A stretch of 64,000 nucleotides of DNA. It comes from Endobugula sp965214375 (GTDB taxonomy: Bacteria; Pseudomonadota; Gammaproteobacteria; Pseudomonadales; Cellvibrionaceae). The stretch is taken from the NCBI GenBank assembly GCA_965214375.1, contig OZ243947.1, positions 1,178,001 to 1,242,000 of the forward strand, given 5' to 3'. Under the pieces are notes generated by a model that saw nothing but the letters and a program-made list of their open reading frames with translations, did no database searches and was not told the DNA's origin. This document shows, piece by piece, positions 38,873 to 48,423 of this stretch. Numbering within the stretch: the stretch's first letter is position 1; each line of letters starts with the position of its first letter. Both the position numbers and the translations under genes were made by a program.

Positions 38873-39568
38873 ATGAGTTTCACCCCCGCCAAACCGATTA
38901 CCTCACCGCAAACTGACATCCATGACAATCTGGAAAAAAACGTCTTACGTCACTTACAACATACACATCAAAAGCCTATTGCAGAACATAATAGGCAAGC
39001 TTTTACACACGCTTACCGCTATTGGCAACATGGAAAATCTCCCGCGATATTGGATAGTGGTTGCGGTACTGGTGAAAGCAGTCGTTATCTCGCAAAAAAA
39101 TTTCCAGATCATTTGGTGATTGGTGTAGATCAATCCGAGAAACGTTTAAGCCATAAAGATAATCATTATTTGGCGGATAACTGCTTATTATTACGCTGTG
39201 AATGTAGTGATTGCTGGGCGTTAGCAAAACAATACGAATGGAGTTTTGCGCTCCACACTCTGTTTTACCCTAATCCGTATCCCAAACCTCAGCAGTTACA
39301 GCGCCGTTGGCATGGCCATGCCGCCTTTAATAACTTACTCAATATCAGCAAAGGCATTATTTTACGAACCAACTGGTCACTCTATGCACAAGAGTTCTAT
39401 AAGGCACTGAAAGTGGCAAAAAATTATGATCACTGGTCTTATGATTCGATCATTAATCACTATACTTCACCAGAGGCAATCACGGCTTTTGAACGCAAAT
39501 ATCAATTGAGTAAACATGACTTATGGCAAGTGTTATCGCTAGCTGACAACACCGCAAATCCGCTATAA
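38873..39568 (+). CDS. TrmB-like SAM-dependent methyltransferase
   Basis: 231 residues. Motif I reads ILDSGCGTGESSRYLAKKFP (about 59-78), followed by VIGVDQSEKRL, the pattern of the TrmB family that makes 7-methylguanosine-46 in tRNA. The later part has FYPNPYPKPQQLQRRWHGH, resembling the PDPWPKxRH substrate motif of TrmB but altered, and the protein carries a longer N-terminus. It may be a paralogue with a different nucleic acid substrate. The gene lies 67 nt before the esterase gene on the same strand. Catalytic class is clear, the target is not. Confidence 0.75.
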   Translation: MSFTPAKPITSPQTDIHDNLEKNVLRHLQHTHQKPIAEHNRQAFTHAYRYWQHGKSPAILDSGCGTGESSRYLAKKFPDHLVIGVDQSEKRLSHKDNHYLADNCLLLRCECSDCWALAKQYEWSFALHTLFYPNPYPKPQQLQRRWHGHAAFNNLLNISKGIILRTNWSLYAQEFYKALKVAKNYDHWSYDSIINHYTSPEAITAFERKYQLSKHDLWQVLSLADNTANPL

Positions 39569-39635
39569 TCATAGAATTTGTTACTCGCCCATAAAAAATA
39601 TAGGCGAAGCACAATGGCAACAAAGATAATTTTTT

Positions 39636-40280
39636 ATGCTTGAATATATAGAAATTGATACTCAACCTAACCCCACCGCTGCTGTGATTTGGCTACACGG
39701 TCTCGGCGCCAGCGGCCATGACTTTGAACCTATTGTGCCGGAATTACGCCTACCAATGGGAGTGCGTTTTATTTTTCCTCATGCACCGAATATGAAAGTC
39801 ACCGTCAATGGCGGTATGGTAATGCCTGCTTGGTACGATATTATTTCCATCGAAATCGAGCGCCGAATTGATACTGCACAGATCATGCAATCAGCAAGTG
39901 CTGTAGGTGAGTTAATTGAACAGGAAATCGCCAGAGGCATTGCCAGCGAGCGTATTATTATTGCCGGCTTTTCCCAAGGTGGTGCAGTGGCCTATCAAAC
40001 GGCTCTGGCCTACCCCAAACCATTGGCAGGCATTATTGCATTGTCCACTTACTATGCGACGCAAGATTCTATTGAAGTGAATACCCTTAATGCAACACTA
40101 CCTGTTTTTATTGGCCATGGCAGTATGGATGAGATCGTTCCTGAAGTGCTAGGTCAACGTGCGAAACAAGCACTGGAAACACGTCACCCATTAACCTCTC
40201 AGACCTATCCTATTCCACATAGCGTATGCATGGAAGAAGTCACTGATATTTCACAGTGGATACAAGACATATTGAACTAG
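39636..40280 (+). CDS. Carboxylesterase / phospholipase of the alpha-beta hydrolase fold
   Basis: 214 residues. It matches the compact esterase group of Pseudomonas carboxylesterase II and human acyl-protein thioesterase: AVIWLHGLGASGHDFEP (about 16-32, oxyanion side), catalytic Ser in GFSQGGAVAYQTAL (about 110), Asp in GHGSMDEIVP (about 167) and His in YPIPHSVCMEE (about 198). Cytoplasmic, acting on short or medium acyl esters. Its last bases overlap the end of the convergent DUF1456 gene by 4 nt. Confidence 0.9.
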   Translation: MLEYIEIDTQPNPTAAVIWLHGLGASGHDFEPIVPELRLPMGVRFIFPHAPNMKVTVNGGMVMPAWYDIISIEIERRIDTAQIMQSASAVGELIEQEIARGIASERIIIAGFSQGGAVAYQTALAYPKPLAGIIALSTYYATQDSIEVNTLNATLPVFIGHGSMDEIVPEVLGQRAKQALETRHPLTSQTYPIPHSVCMEEVTDISQWIQDILN

Positions 40281-40732
40281 GAACGAAAATATAGACTTAA
40301 GCCACTAAAGAAACGTTCCAAAATATGATCCGAGCACTCAGCATAATGCTTGGTGCCCGGCTTACGAAACATGGCTGAAATTTCGTGCGGAGAGATGTCA
40401 ACATCTGCCAACATAAAGGCATTATCGATATCTCGTGCTTCCAATTCTAAGGCAATGCGGACTTTTTTAAGAATCACATTATTGTCGAGAGCGACTGCAT
40501 TACGTGGTTTATCCGAAGGCCCTCGGCGTAATGTAATCAGACCATCAAGAAACAGCGTAAACAATTCATCAGAACAATGCTGATACTGCTCATCCGACTC
40601 TACCAGAAAGAATTGTTTTAATTGATCCATGGCAATCACTGCACCTGCCAAGCGAAAGCATTCTAGCAACACTTCATCATCCACATCCAGAATATAGCGC
40701 AAGCGTTTGATAATTTCGTTATAAGTCATCAT
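40277..40732 (-). CDS. DUF1456 (YehS-like) protein
   Basis: 151 residues. Two copies of a helical repeat, NEIIKRLRYILDVDDEVLLECFRLAG and later NNVILKKVRIALELEARDIDNAFMLADVDIS, each followed by a short loop and a conserved acidic helix, as in E. coli YehS. The function of the family is not known. The start overlaps the EamA gene's stop, so it is the last gene of the holD-like/rimI/EamA/DUF1456 run. The ribosome site choice between two adjacent Met codons is not resolved. Confidence 0.83.
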   Translation of the reverse strand: MMTYNEIIKRLRYILDVDDEVLLECFRLAGAVIAMDQLKQFFLVESDEQYQHCSDELFTLFLDGLITLRRGPSDKPRNAVALDNNVILKKVRIALELEARDIDNAFMLADVDISPHEISAMFRKPGTKHYAECSDHILERFFSGLSLYFRS

Positions 40733-41607
40733 TATTTGTTAACACGAATATTAATAAAAGCACCCATAATAATCAGTACTGAACCGAATATTACAGGTAA
40801 TGTAGGTACTTCTGCAAAGAGTACCATACCAAAGATAATGGCAAAAACGACTTGTAAATAAGAAAAGCTGGTTGCCTTTCCTGCCGTTTCTGTTTGCATG
40901 GCTTTAGTCAAACCCACCTGTCCAACTTGTGTAAAAATACCAATGCACAACAACAGTAGCCATTGCCAACCTTGTGGCATAACAACATTATCCGCCAATA
41001 ATAAAACAGAAATGGGGAGTGCAATCAGTGGGAAATAAAAAATAATTACTGAAGGATCTTCTGTTTGGCTGAGCTTACGAACCAACACATAAGCAATAGC
41101 ACTGCCAAATGCACCAGCAATTGCGGCAAGAATAGCAATTAAGGGATAATGCTCTGTTGTACCGCCAAATATAAACGCAGGTTGCACAATGATAATTAAA
41201 CCGAGAAAACTGAGAATAACACAGATAAATGTAGCTTGACTGAGTCGTTCTTTTAAAAAGAGAAACGCCAGAAAACCCGTAAACATTGGATGTAGATACT
41301 GTAATACCGTTGCTGCTGCAAAAGGCAGGTGACTCAGAGAATAATACACACAAATCAGTGCCAGTGCGCCAACGAACCCCCTAGCAAATAATAAACCGCG
41401 ACGCACTCCCAAGGCCGATATATTTTTTCGGCGGATATCTATATAGCTTAAAATAACAGAAATTAAGGCACGCGCCGCAACCATCTCTAATACCGGGATA
41501 CCTTGTGCAGCCGTGATTTTAACAAACACCCCCATCAACGAAAAACCCAAGGCACTCATCATCATATACCTTGCACTTAATGGAATTTGCCAAAAAAAAT
41601 GCGCCAT
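40732..41607 (-). CDS. EamA/DMT-superfamily transporter
   Basis: 291 residues with ten hydrophobic helices arranged as two EamA repeats. The opening MMSALGFSLMGVFVKI and the ALICVYYSLSHLPFAAATVLQYLHPMFTGFLAFLFLKE segment are typical of drug/metabolite exporters of the RhaT/YdcZ-like branch. Substrate cannot be predicted. The start codon overlaps the rimI stop as TAATG, and the stop overlaps the DUF1456 start in the same way. Confidence 0.87.
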   Translation of the reverse strand: MAHFFWQIPLSARYMMMSALGFSLMGVFVKITAAQGIPVLEMVAARALISVILSYIDIRRKNISALGVRRGLLFARGFVGALALICVYYSLSHLPFAAATVLQYLHPMFTGFLAFLFLKERLSQATFICVILSFLGLIIIVQPAFIFGGTTEHYPLIAILAAIAGAFGSAIAYVLVRKLSQTEDPSVIIFYFPLIALPISVLLLADNVVMPQGWQWLLLLCIGIFTQVGQVGLTKAMQTETAGKATSFSYLQVVFAIIFGMVLFAEVPTLPVIFGSVLIIMGAFINIRVNK

Positions 41608-42101
41608 TAATAATAACTGCCATTTAACGACAACGCCATAATAATAGCGTCTTCACGTTGAGAATGATGGCTTGGATAATAATTAGTGCGCACACCTACT
41701 TCGTTAAATCCATAGTGTTGATATAGGGCGATGGCCGCATGGTTGGAGGCACGAAATTCCAGAAAAAAAGACTGAATAGAATCAGTAAAACTCTGGCATA
41801 GCTGTGTTAACAGTTGCTTACCCAAACCTTGGCGTTGAAATGCTGGAGCAACCGTTATATTCAACAACTCAGCTTCATCCGCTGCAGTGGAAGTAACCGC
41901 ATAAGCGACAATAGTGTTTTCTTTTTCCATCACCCAACATTGATGTGAAGATTGAAGATTCGATTCAAAATGTCCACGCGTCCACGGGTGTGTATGTGCT
42001 TTAGACTCAATAACCACAATAAGCTCAAGATCATCGCGGCTCATTTCACGCAGGAAAGTGGTCACAGTCGTTATGTAAACAGAGTTTGCAATGATTGCCA
42101 T
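41607..42101 (-). CDS. rimI: Ribosomal protein S18-alanine N-acetyltransferase
   Basis: 164 residues when started at ATG 42101; ATG 42044 (MSRDDLELIV) is a plausible shorter start, since the longer one overlaps the preceding gene by 31 nt. GNAT fold with acetyl-CoA loop VAPAFQRQGLGKQLL (about 88-102) and the C-terminal ALYQHYGFNEVGVRTNYY, characteristic of RimI, which acetylates the N-terminus of ribosomal protein S18. The position after a holD-like gene is the usual one (holD-rimI in E. coli), which supports the name. Confidence 0.9.
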   Translation of the reverse strand: MAIIANSVYITTVTTFLREMSRDDLELIVVIESKAHTHPWTRGHFESNLQSSHQCWVMEKENTIVAYAVTSTAADEAELLNITVAPAFQRQGLGKQLLTQLCQSFTDSIQSFFLEFRASNHAAIALYQHYGFNEVGVRTNYYPSHHSQREDAIIMALSLNGSYY

Positions 42102-42868
42102 GTCAGGCGTTTTTGTAATGGGTCATGCAACATATCCGCTAGACTGGGAACCACCCCCACGTTCACAGACCACTGTGGTTGCATGAGTGTATCACCACAA
42201 TGTTTATCGTAAAAAGCGTCGCCATCCTCTTCAGCATTCAATGCAAAACGCACGGCATTTCTACCCATTAACAAAATCGCGCGGGAAGCGGCTTTATCAC
42301 AATAAGCACTGATATAGGCTTGAACCATAGCGCGTGCTTCTTGCTCACAACTTTGCTGCTCATCAAACAACGGCCAACGTATTAATTCGCTAGAGGGCAA
42401 TTGTGCCAGTGAATAACCAACACTCCGCAACATATTTTGCAATAACCGATCAGTTGGCAATGCTGCACCCGGCTCACGCGAGTCAACGACCAACACATCA
42501 GGCTCAATACGCCATACCGTTAATGTAAAACGAAGGTTCTGTGTATGAGAAGATATCTTAGGCGTCGGATTATTTTCTGCCGCTACTGCAGCTTGTTTTT
42601 CGGGTTTATTAACAACCTGAGGCTCCGACTCTTCTAGTATGGATTGTATACTAGGCGCTGCAGTCATGGGTATTGGTGCGATCACAGTTTCGGCCTCGGC
42701 TTGAACCGTGGCTTGCACCGGCACTTGCGGTGTTTTATTGTCTGGAATAACCGCGAGCATCTCATCGGTTAATACGGATGACGACGCCGCGCCGGACAAC
42801 ACCCGACGCGGCATATAGTTTTCTATACCAAGATGCACAAGATAGGTGAGTCGCTGTTTCTCAAGCAT
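42071..42868 (-). CDS. HolD-like protein (candidate DNA polymerase III psi subunit)
   Basis: 265 residues. The N-terminus QRLTYLVHLGIENYMPRRVL recalls the N-terminal peptide of HolD that binds the chi subunit; a long Pro/Ala/Glu-rich linker (about 45-110) follows. The C-terminal half (VDSREPGAALP, ILLMGRNAVRFAL) looks like a uracil-DNA-glycosylase-type fold. This long two-part form is what I remember in Pseudomonas-like genomes at the locus before rimI, some of it mislabelled as TonB-like because of the linker. The synteny is the strongest support. Assignment is tentative. Confidence 0.6.
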   Translation of the reverse strand: MLEKQRLTYLVHLGIENYMPRRVLSGAASSSVLTDEMLAVIPDNKTPQVPVQATVQAEAETVIAPIPMTAAPSIQSILEESEPQVVNKPEKQAAVAAENNPTPKISSHTQNLRFTLTVWRIEPDVLVVDSREPGAALPTDRLLQNMLRSVGYSLAQLPSSELIRWPLFDEQQSCEQEARAMVQAYISAYCDKAASRAILLMGRNAVRFALNAEEDGDAFYDKHCGDTLMQPQWSVNVGVVPSLADMLHDPLQKRLTWQSLQTLFT

Positions 42869-42885
42869 AATGAGCCTTAACCTGT

Positions 42886-44433
42886 TTAGACACCATGGTG
42901 CTGTGGGTGCGCTTTATGCTTTCCCGTTGCCAGCAGATTTAACGCGTGCACATAGGCTTTGGCGGATGCCGCAATCACATCAATATCCGCTCCCACTCCA
43001 TTGACAATATGGCCGTTGGAATCCAAACGCACAGTAACATCTGCCTGAGCTTCAGTACCTGATGTAATGGCATTGACCGAATACAGCTGCAAATCCGCAC
43101 CACTTTGTGCAACGGATTCAATCGCCTTAAACACGGCATCAACAGGGCCTGCTCCCGAAGCCGTCACTGTTTGCGCTTCACCTTGCACGATAAGCGATAA
43201 TGTCGCAGTAGGCTCTTGTCCGGTTTTACACAACATCTCCATACCCTCAAACTGGTAAACATTGGAGATATCGCCTTCGCTGTTATTACCCACCAACGCT
43301 TGTAAGTCTTCATCAAAGATTTCATGTTTTTTATCCGCAAGCGCTTTAAAACGCACAAAGACTTCATTAAATTGTTCTTGAGAGTCAAAACTGATACCCA
43401 ACTCTTCATACCTTGCATTCACTGCGGCGCGACCAGAGTGCTTACCCAACACCAGTTTGTTGGTATTCCAACCCACATCTTCAGCACGCATAATTTCGTA
43501 GGTCTCACGATGTTTTAATACACCGTCCTGATGAATACCGGACTCGTGCGCAAATGCATTAGCACCGACAATCGCTTTATTGGGCTGCACAGGAAAACCA
43601 GTAATACTGGAAACCAGACGCGACGTGGGCACAATATGTGTCGCATCGATAGCCGTTTCTATTGGATACAGATCCTGACGTGTACGGACCGCCATCACGA
43701 CTTCTTCCAGAGAGGCATTACCTGCCCGCTCCCCCAAACCATTAATCGTGCACTCAATCTGGCGCGCACCATGAATAACCGCCGATAAGGAGTTGGAAAC
43801 CGCCAACCCCAAATCATTATGGCAATGGGTGGAAAAAATTGCCTTATCTGAGTTGGGCACCGTCGCCATCACACGCGCAAACATCTCACCGTATTCACTA
43901 GGTTCACCGTAACCCACGGTATCAGGAATATTAATCGTGCTCGCACCCGCTGCGATGGTGGCTTCGATAATACGACACATAAAGTCAAATTCGGAACGAC
44001 TACCATCTTCTAGTGAAAACTCAACATTATCGGTGTACTGGCGTGCGTGTTTTACTGCCTTCACCGCCTGTTCCAGTACGGCTTCTGGCTGCATTTTCAG
44101 CTTGTATTTCATATGAATAGGCGATGTGGCAATAAAAGTATGAATACGGCCACTGCGTGCAGGCTGAATAGCTTCACCTGCACGATCAATATCCGCAGGT
44201 ATTGCACGGGCAAGACTACAGACCGTGGAATATTCTACCGCTTCAGCAACAGCCTTAACCGCGTCAAAATCACCCGGACTGGCAATCGCAAATCCGGCCT
44301 CAATGATATCAACTTTCATTTTATCCAACATTCTGGCAATGCGGACTTTCTCGTCTTTGGTCATGGAGGCGCCGGGGCTTTGCTCACCATCTCTTAAGGT
44401 GGTGTCAAAAATGACCAACTGATCTTTACTCAT
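42886..44433 (-). CDS. leuA: 2-isopropylmalate synthase
   Basis: 515 residues from ATG 44433 (MSKDQLVIFDTTLRDGEQSPG); the longer reading from 44457 adds a non-homologous start. It is the long type I LeuA that condenses acetyl-CoA with 2-oxoisovalerate, first step of leucine synthesis. Metal and substrate motifs TLRDGEQSPGASM (about 11-23), FSTHCHNDLGLAVSNSL (about 200) and GLGERAGN are present, and the C-terminal ~120 residues form the leucine-binding regulatory domain. The 226 nt upstream hold a short palindrome (44467-44482, CCTGAT-TATT-ATCAGG) but no leader-peptide attenuator I could identify. Confidence 0.94.
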   Translation of the reverse strand: MSKDQLVIFDTTLRDGEQSPGASMTKDEKVRIARMLDKMKVDIIEAGFAIASPGDFDAVKAVAEAVEYSTVCSLARAIPADIDRAGEAIQPARSGRIHTFIATSPIHMKYKLKMQPEAVLEQAVKAVKHARQYTDNVEFSLEDGSRSEFDFMCRIIEATIAAGASTINIPDTVGYGEPSEYGEMFARVMATVPNSDKAIFSTHCHNDLGLAVSNSLSAVIHGARQIECTINGLGERAGNASLEEVVMAVRTRQDLYPIETAIDATHIVPTSRLVSSITGFPVQPNKAIVGANAFAHESGIHQDGVLKHRETYEIMRAEDVGWNTNKLVLGKHSGRAAVNARYEELGISFDSQEQFNEVFVRFKALADKKHEIFDEDLQALVGNNSEGDISNVYQFEGMEMLCKTGQEPTATLSLIVQGEAQTVTASGAGPVDAVFKAIESVAQSGADLQLYSVNAITSGTEAQADVTVRLDSNGHIVNGVGADIDVIAASAKAYVHALNLLATGKHKAHPQHHGV

Positions 44434-44659
44434 TGGGGTAATCCTCAAATTACACAAACAATTAGCCTGATTATTATCAGGTTACTGGGAATTCAATTAT
44501 TTTTCAGGTACAGGATATTTAGCCGCCAAGCGGCAGCAGTAGAGAAGATAGTGTGATGAATGTGTGCAATGTCGTGTTCATACATAAACTATAGCGACAT
44601 TTATGTGGGCAATCAACCCGCACTGACGCGATTTTGTATATCTTCCCAATATATTCTAT

Positions 44660-45166
44660 TTATGGCACATGATACGCTATCTCTTCCTTGGCTGCATTCA
44701 GGATTTGCATCAGTGAGTGATGGGCGGTGTCGTGCTGAAATAATTGGGGAATTAACCGTTCCAAAGCGTCTGTCATACTGGCATTGTCTTGTGACCTTTC
44801 AGACACATTTTCATCTATCAATGATTCCAAGGTCAGCAATAGTGTCTTTTCGGCCAGTAACTCCGTCTGTTTCACTTGCTCACGCACCTGCTGCCAGCCA
44901 TCAGCCAGCACCTCTTCTTGCTTCATAGCCTGCCGCAAGCTGCGTAATGGCAATATACAACCATTAGCCCATTGCGCAGCTAGTTGTTCAATGCGCTGTT
45001 GTTGTACCTGAGTGATAGATAAGAACTGCACGCCACACCAACAACCAAATAGCAGTAAAGGAATGTTCGCTTGATAGTTATCCTGCAAATACAAGCAATG
45101 CGCCTCAATGCCATGGCGAGAATAAATATTGCAGGAAAACGGCCACAAAGATACTATCTGATTCAT
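44660..45166 (-). CDS. TIGR02444-family protein
   Basis: About 168 residues from ATG 45166. The start gives MNQIVSLWPFSCNIYSRHGIE, followed by LYLQDNYQANIPLLLFGCW, the family pattern of a small, helical cytoplasmic protein seen in Pseudomonas-like bacteria; I know of no function. The longer reading upstream would run antisense into the shikimate-kinase-like gene. Its ATG and the ATG of that gene share one CATG, so the divergent pair has overlapping start codons and no intergenic space. Confidence 0.8.
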   Translation of the reverse strand: MNQIVSLWPFSCNIYSRHGIEAHCLYLQDNYQANIPLLLFGCWCGVQFLSITQVQQQRIEQLAAQWANGCILPLRSLRQAMKQEEVLADGWQQVREQVKQTELLAEKTLLLTLESLIDENVSERSQDNASMTDALERLIPQLFQHDTAHHSLMQILNAAKEEIAYHVP

Positions 45167-45680
45167 GAGTACTCTTACAGTAAATGAAAGAAACATTATT
45201 CTAATCGGGATGCCGGGTTCAGGCAAAAGTACCCTTGGGGTACAACTGGCCAAAATGCTGGGGATGGATTTTATCGATACCGATATTCTGATTAAGCAAC
45301 AGCAAAAGTGCTGCTTACAGGATATTCTGGATAACGCAGGGTATTTGGCTCTTAGGCAAATTGAAGAAGAGGTACTTCTATCACTAGACTATGAGAGCTG
45401 TGTTATAGCCACCGGTGGTAGTGCCGTGTATAGCGATAAGGCCATGCAACATCTGGCAAACAATGGCTTGATTATTTTTCTGGAAGTCCCGCTCAATGAA
45501 TTAAAAAAACGCATCCACAATGAATCCAGCCGAGGCATAGCTCGTCCTGAAGGGCAAAGTTTTACGGATGTGTATGCAGAAAGAACACCTTTGTATCAGC
45601 AATACGCGACCATCACCCATCTTAATCTATCCATGAATATACAGTCGCTTATTGATTCAATGTCGACTGAATTTACGTAA
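45165..45680 (+). CDS. Shikimate-kinase-like protein
   Basis: 171 residues. P-loop GMPGSGKSTLG (about 15-25), DFIDTDILI (about 36-44), LRQIEEEVL for the shikimate-contact Arg region, and ATGGSAV in place of the usual ATGGGAV near 86. The lid with SSRGIARPEGQSF and ERTPLYQQYA is present. It resembles shikimate kinase, but the GGG-to-GGS change and odd lid mean it may be a paralogue with another small-molecule substrate; the ordinary AroK normally sits beside aroB, which is not here. It shares a CATG start with the divergent TIGR02444 gene. Confidence 0.78.
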   Translation: MSTLTVNERNIILIGMPGSGKSTLGVQLAKMLGMDFIDTDILIKQQQKCCLQDILDNAGYLALRQIEEEVLLSLDYESCVIATGGSAVYSDKAMQHLANNGLIIFLEVPLNELKKRIHNESSRGIARPEGQSFTDVYAERTPLYQQYATITHLNLSMNIQSLIDSMSTEFT

Positions 45681-45707
45681 CACGTTCCTGCACATCATCT
45701 GCCGCAA

Positions 45708-48233
45708 TCACTTTTCTGGTGATGATGTTTCTTTAGGAGCCGCTTTTCGTTTAGGGGATGCTTTTGCCTTCGGAGCCGCTTTTCGTTTAGGCGCAGCTTT
45801 TTTAGGCGTTGTCACTCGTACCAATTCTTTCTCTTCAAAGTGATCTACGTGAATAATATCCATCAATTTTTTATCGAAGGCGAGTAGCTTTTTCGACTCT
45901 GCAGAAGTAAGTACACCAGCATCCAGAGCCAATCTAATTTGTTCTGCACCCAGAGCTTTACGCACGTCACCAGCACGAATCGCTTTCTTAATTTTTACAT
46001 AAAGTGGCTGCAATTCAATATAGCGATTGAAAACATCATTGACTTGACCCAATGGGTTAGTTGACAGATTTTCCAAAAATAAACCTTCAAAATGACGGCG
46101 ACGAGTGTCGGTATCTTCAGTAAATAACTTAGAGACCGTAATATCAAGCTTATCATCCGGCGCCGTAAAGTTAGCACCCAAAGGGAATATCTGCCAGCGT
46201 AGTTTCATCGCCAAAAAACGATTGGGGTAATTCTGTAAAACACCTAACATCGCCTGTTGATATTGGTTGGTTAAGTATTTCATACACCATTCAACCAATG
46301 GGTAATCTTCTTGCGGACAGCCTTCACTCTCATAGTGTTTTAATACCATACTGGCAAGATAGAGATTACTGAGTAAATCTCCCAAACGGGCTGACAACAT
46401 TTCTTTAAACTTCAGAGTGGACTGCAGCGTCAGCATGGAAATGTCCGCAATAAGCGCAAAGGCCGTACTTAAACGATTTAAATCACGATAATGCCGGGCC
46501 AAACAAGGGTGGCCTTTTACTTCAACAAACGCACCATTGGTCAAACCTAAGACGAATGATCGCACCGCATTGCTGATAGAGAAACCGACATGCCCGAAGA
46601 AAACATCATCGAACTCAGCGACAGTCTGATCATTGACATCCTGTCCAGCCAATTGCATTTCTTTTAAGACATAAGGGTGACCACGTGTCGCGCCCTGACC
46701 AAAAATCATCAGATTGCGCGTCATAATATTTGCGCCTTCTACCGTAATTAAAATCGGAATAGAGCTATAAGCATCCGCGACATAGTTTTTAGGTCCCGTC
46801 ATAATAGCTTTACCGCCCTGGATATCCATCGCATCAATCGTACACTGACGAGCCATTTCAGTGGTGTAATATTTAAGGATGGCAGAAGCGACACTGGGCT
46901 TTTGACCATAAGCCAACGATTGGATGGTACCCAAACAACTGGCATTAATGATGTAACTGAAACCGGCAATACGCGCCAGCGGTTTTTGTACGCCCTCAAA
47001 CTTGGCGATGGGCAAACCGAATTGTTCACGTACGGCTGCATAGGATGCCGTACCCATTAACATTTGCTTGGCAATACCATTACTACTACTGGGTAAAGTA
47101 ATACAACGCCCAACAGACAGACAGTTAACGAGCATGGTCCAGCCTTTGCCCATCATTTCAGCGCCACCGATAATATATTCCAGCGGTATAAACACATCTT
47201 TACCAAAAATGGGGCCATTAATGAATGCATCGCCTATCGGCTTATGGCGACGACCGATACGAATACCCTTCGTTTTACGTGGAATCAATGCACAGGTAAT
47301 ACCGTATTCGTCCTGATCACCCAATAGATGATCCGGGTCAGATAACTGGAACGCCAAGCCAATAATAGTGGCAACAGGAGCCAAGGTAATATAGCGTTTT
47401 TCAAAATTGAGTTTGATACCGAGAACTTCTTCGCCATTGAATTCACCTTTACAGATCACACCTTTATCTGGCAATGAGGTCGCATCGGAACCCGCTAAAG
47501 GTCCTGTCAGTGCAAAACAGGGAACATCAATACCTTTGGCTAAACGTGGTAAATAGTGATTTTTTTGTTCTTCGGTACCGTATTTGAGCAACAACTCACC
47601 CGGACCTAAAGAGTTGGGCACACCAATAAAAATACCAATACCACCACCACAAATAGATACTCGACTCAGCACTTCCGATTGCGCCACGCCGGAAAATTCC
47701 AAGCCGCCATAAGCCTTTGGAATAATCATCCCAAGGAAACCCTTGTCTTTGATAAACTTAAGGATATCATCTGGGATGGTGGCAAGATTATGGTTGATAT
47801 CCCACTTGTCTGTCATACGGGCGAGTTCTTTAACAGGCCCATCCATAAATGCTTGCTCTTCTTCAGTCAGGCCCGGTTTGGGCAGTGTCAGTAGTTTTTT
47901 CCAATCAGGTTCACCGCTGAACAACTCACCATCCCACCAGACAGTACCCGCATCAATGGCTGCTTGTTCAGTTTGAGAAATTTCAGGCAAGACACTGCGA
48001 AACCCAATAAAAATAGAGCGGCTAAGCAAGTTTTGTCGTACGTGTTTTTGGGCAAGTAGAAAAAAAGCCCCTGTTAGCAAAATCATTATCCATGAAAACA
48101 GACCAAAACCGCTGACCAAAAGCTTGGCCACCGTCGCGACCGCCATAATAATACCTGAGGTCATCAAGGAAGCTCTGGAATACGCACAGTAGCCAATCAC
48201 TACTACCGTCACCAAAAAGAAAAACAATGTCAT
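45708..48233 (-). CDS. fadE: Acyl-CoA dehydrogenase, FadE type, with Lys/Ala/Pro-rich tail
   Basis: 841 residues. FadE-type enzymes have two N-terminal membrane helices, seen here up to about residue 60. They are followed by an acyl-CoA dehydrogenase core with DKWDINHNLATIP, IPKAYGGLEFSG and GRCITLPSSSNGIAKQM, and then the DUF1974 extension typical of this group. It introduces the first double bond in beta-oxidation. The last ~30 residues are unusual: PKKAAPKRKAAPKAKA, then another SPKRKAAPKE copy, a basic repeat like the tail of histone H1-like proteins. At DNA level GGAGCCGCTTTTCGTTTAGG recurs 36 nt apart at 45736 and 45772. It is divergent from fadI. Confidence 0.9.
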   Translation of the reverse strand: MTLFFFLVTVVVIGYCAYSRASLMTSGIIMAVATVAKLLVSGFGLFSWIMILLTGAFFLLAQKHVRQNLLSRSIFIGFRSVLPEISQTEQAAIDAGTVWWDGELFSGEPDWKKLLTLPKPGLTEEEQAFMDGPVKELARMTDKWDINHNLATIPDDILKFIKDKGFLGMIIPKAYGGLEFSGVAQSEVLSRVSICGGGIGIFIGVPNSLGPGELLLKYGTEEQKNHYLPRLAKGIDVPCFALTGPLAGSDATSLPDKGVICKGEFNGEEVLGIKLNFEKRYITLAPVATIIGLAFQLSDPDHLLGDQDEYGITCALIPRKTKGIRIGRRHKPIGDAFINGPIFGKDVFIPLEYIIGGAEMMGKGWTMLVNCLSVGRCITLPSSSNGIAKQMLMGTASYAAVREQFGLPIAKFEGVQKPLARIAGFSYIINASCLGTIQSLAYGQKPSVASAILKYYTTEMARQCTIDAMDIQGGKAIMTGPKNYVADAYSSIPILITVEGANIMTRNLMIFGQGATRGHPYVLKEMQLAGQDVNDQTVAEFDDVFFGHVGFSISNAVRSFVLGLTNGAFVEVKGHPCLARHYRDLNRLSTAFALIADISMLTLQSTLKFKEMLSARLGDLLSNLYLASMVLKHYESEGCPQEDYPLVEWCMKYLTNQYQQAMLGVLQNYPNRFLAMKLRWQIFPLGANFTAPDDKLDITVSKLFTEDTDTRRRHFEGLFLENLSTNPLGQVNDVFNRYIELQPLYVKIKKAIRAGDVRKALGAEQIRLALDAGVLTSAESKKLLAFDKKLMDIIHVDHFEEKELVRVTTPKKAAPKRKAAPKAKASPKRKAAPKETSSPEK

Positions 48234-48423
48234 TCTGTATCTCCTATTTGCCTGTACTATTACGGTTTATGACCATTGTATGAGCATAGACTATCTAAAG
48301 ACTATTCTACTATTGTACGTATTCAAAGCCGTAACAGGATTATGTCATGGATAATGACGCTAAAAGTGGTAAATCACGGTATTATCTTCTATATAATGAG
48401 TAAGTCATATAAAGGTACTGATT

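Noticed and set aside
42886..44660. Leader peptide attenuator or T-box upstream of leuA
   Set aside because: Only a short palindrome at 44467-44482 is seen, with no Leu-rich small ORF or terminator-antiterminator pair.
44560..44928. Plus-strand ORF of 122 codons
   Set aside because: It is antisense to the TIGR02444 gene, whose family match and start are convincing.
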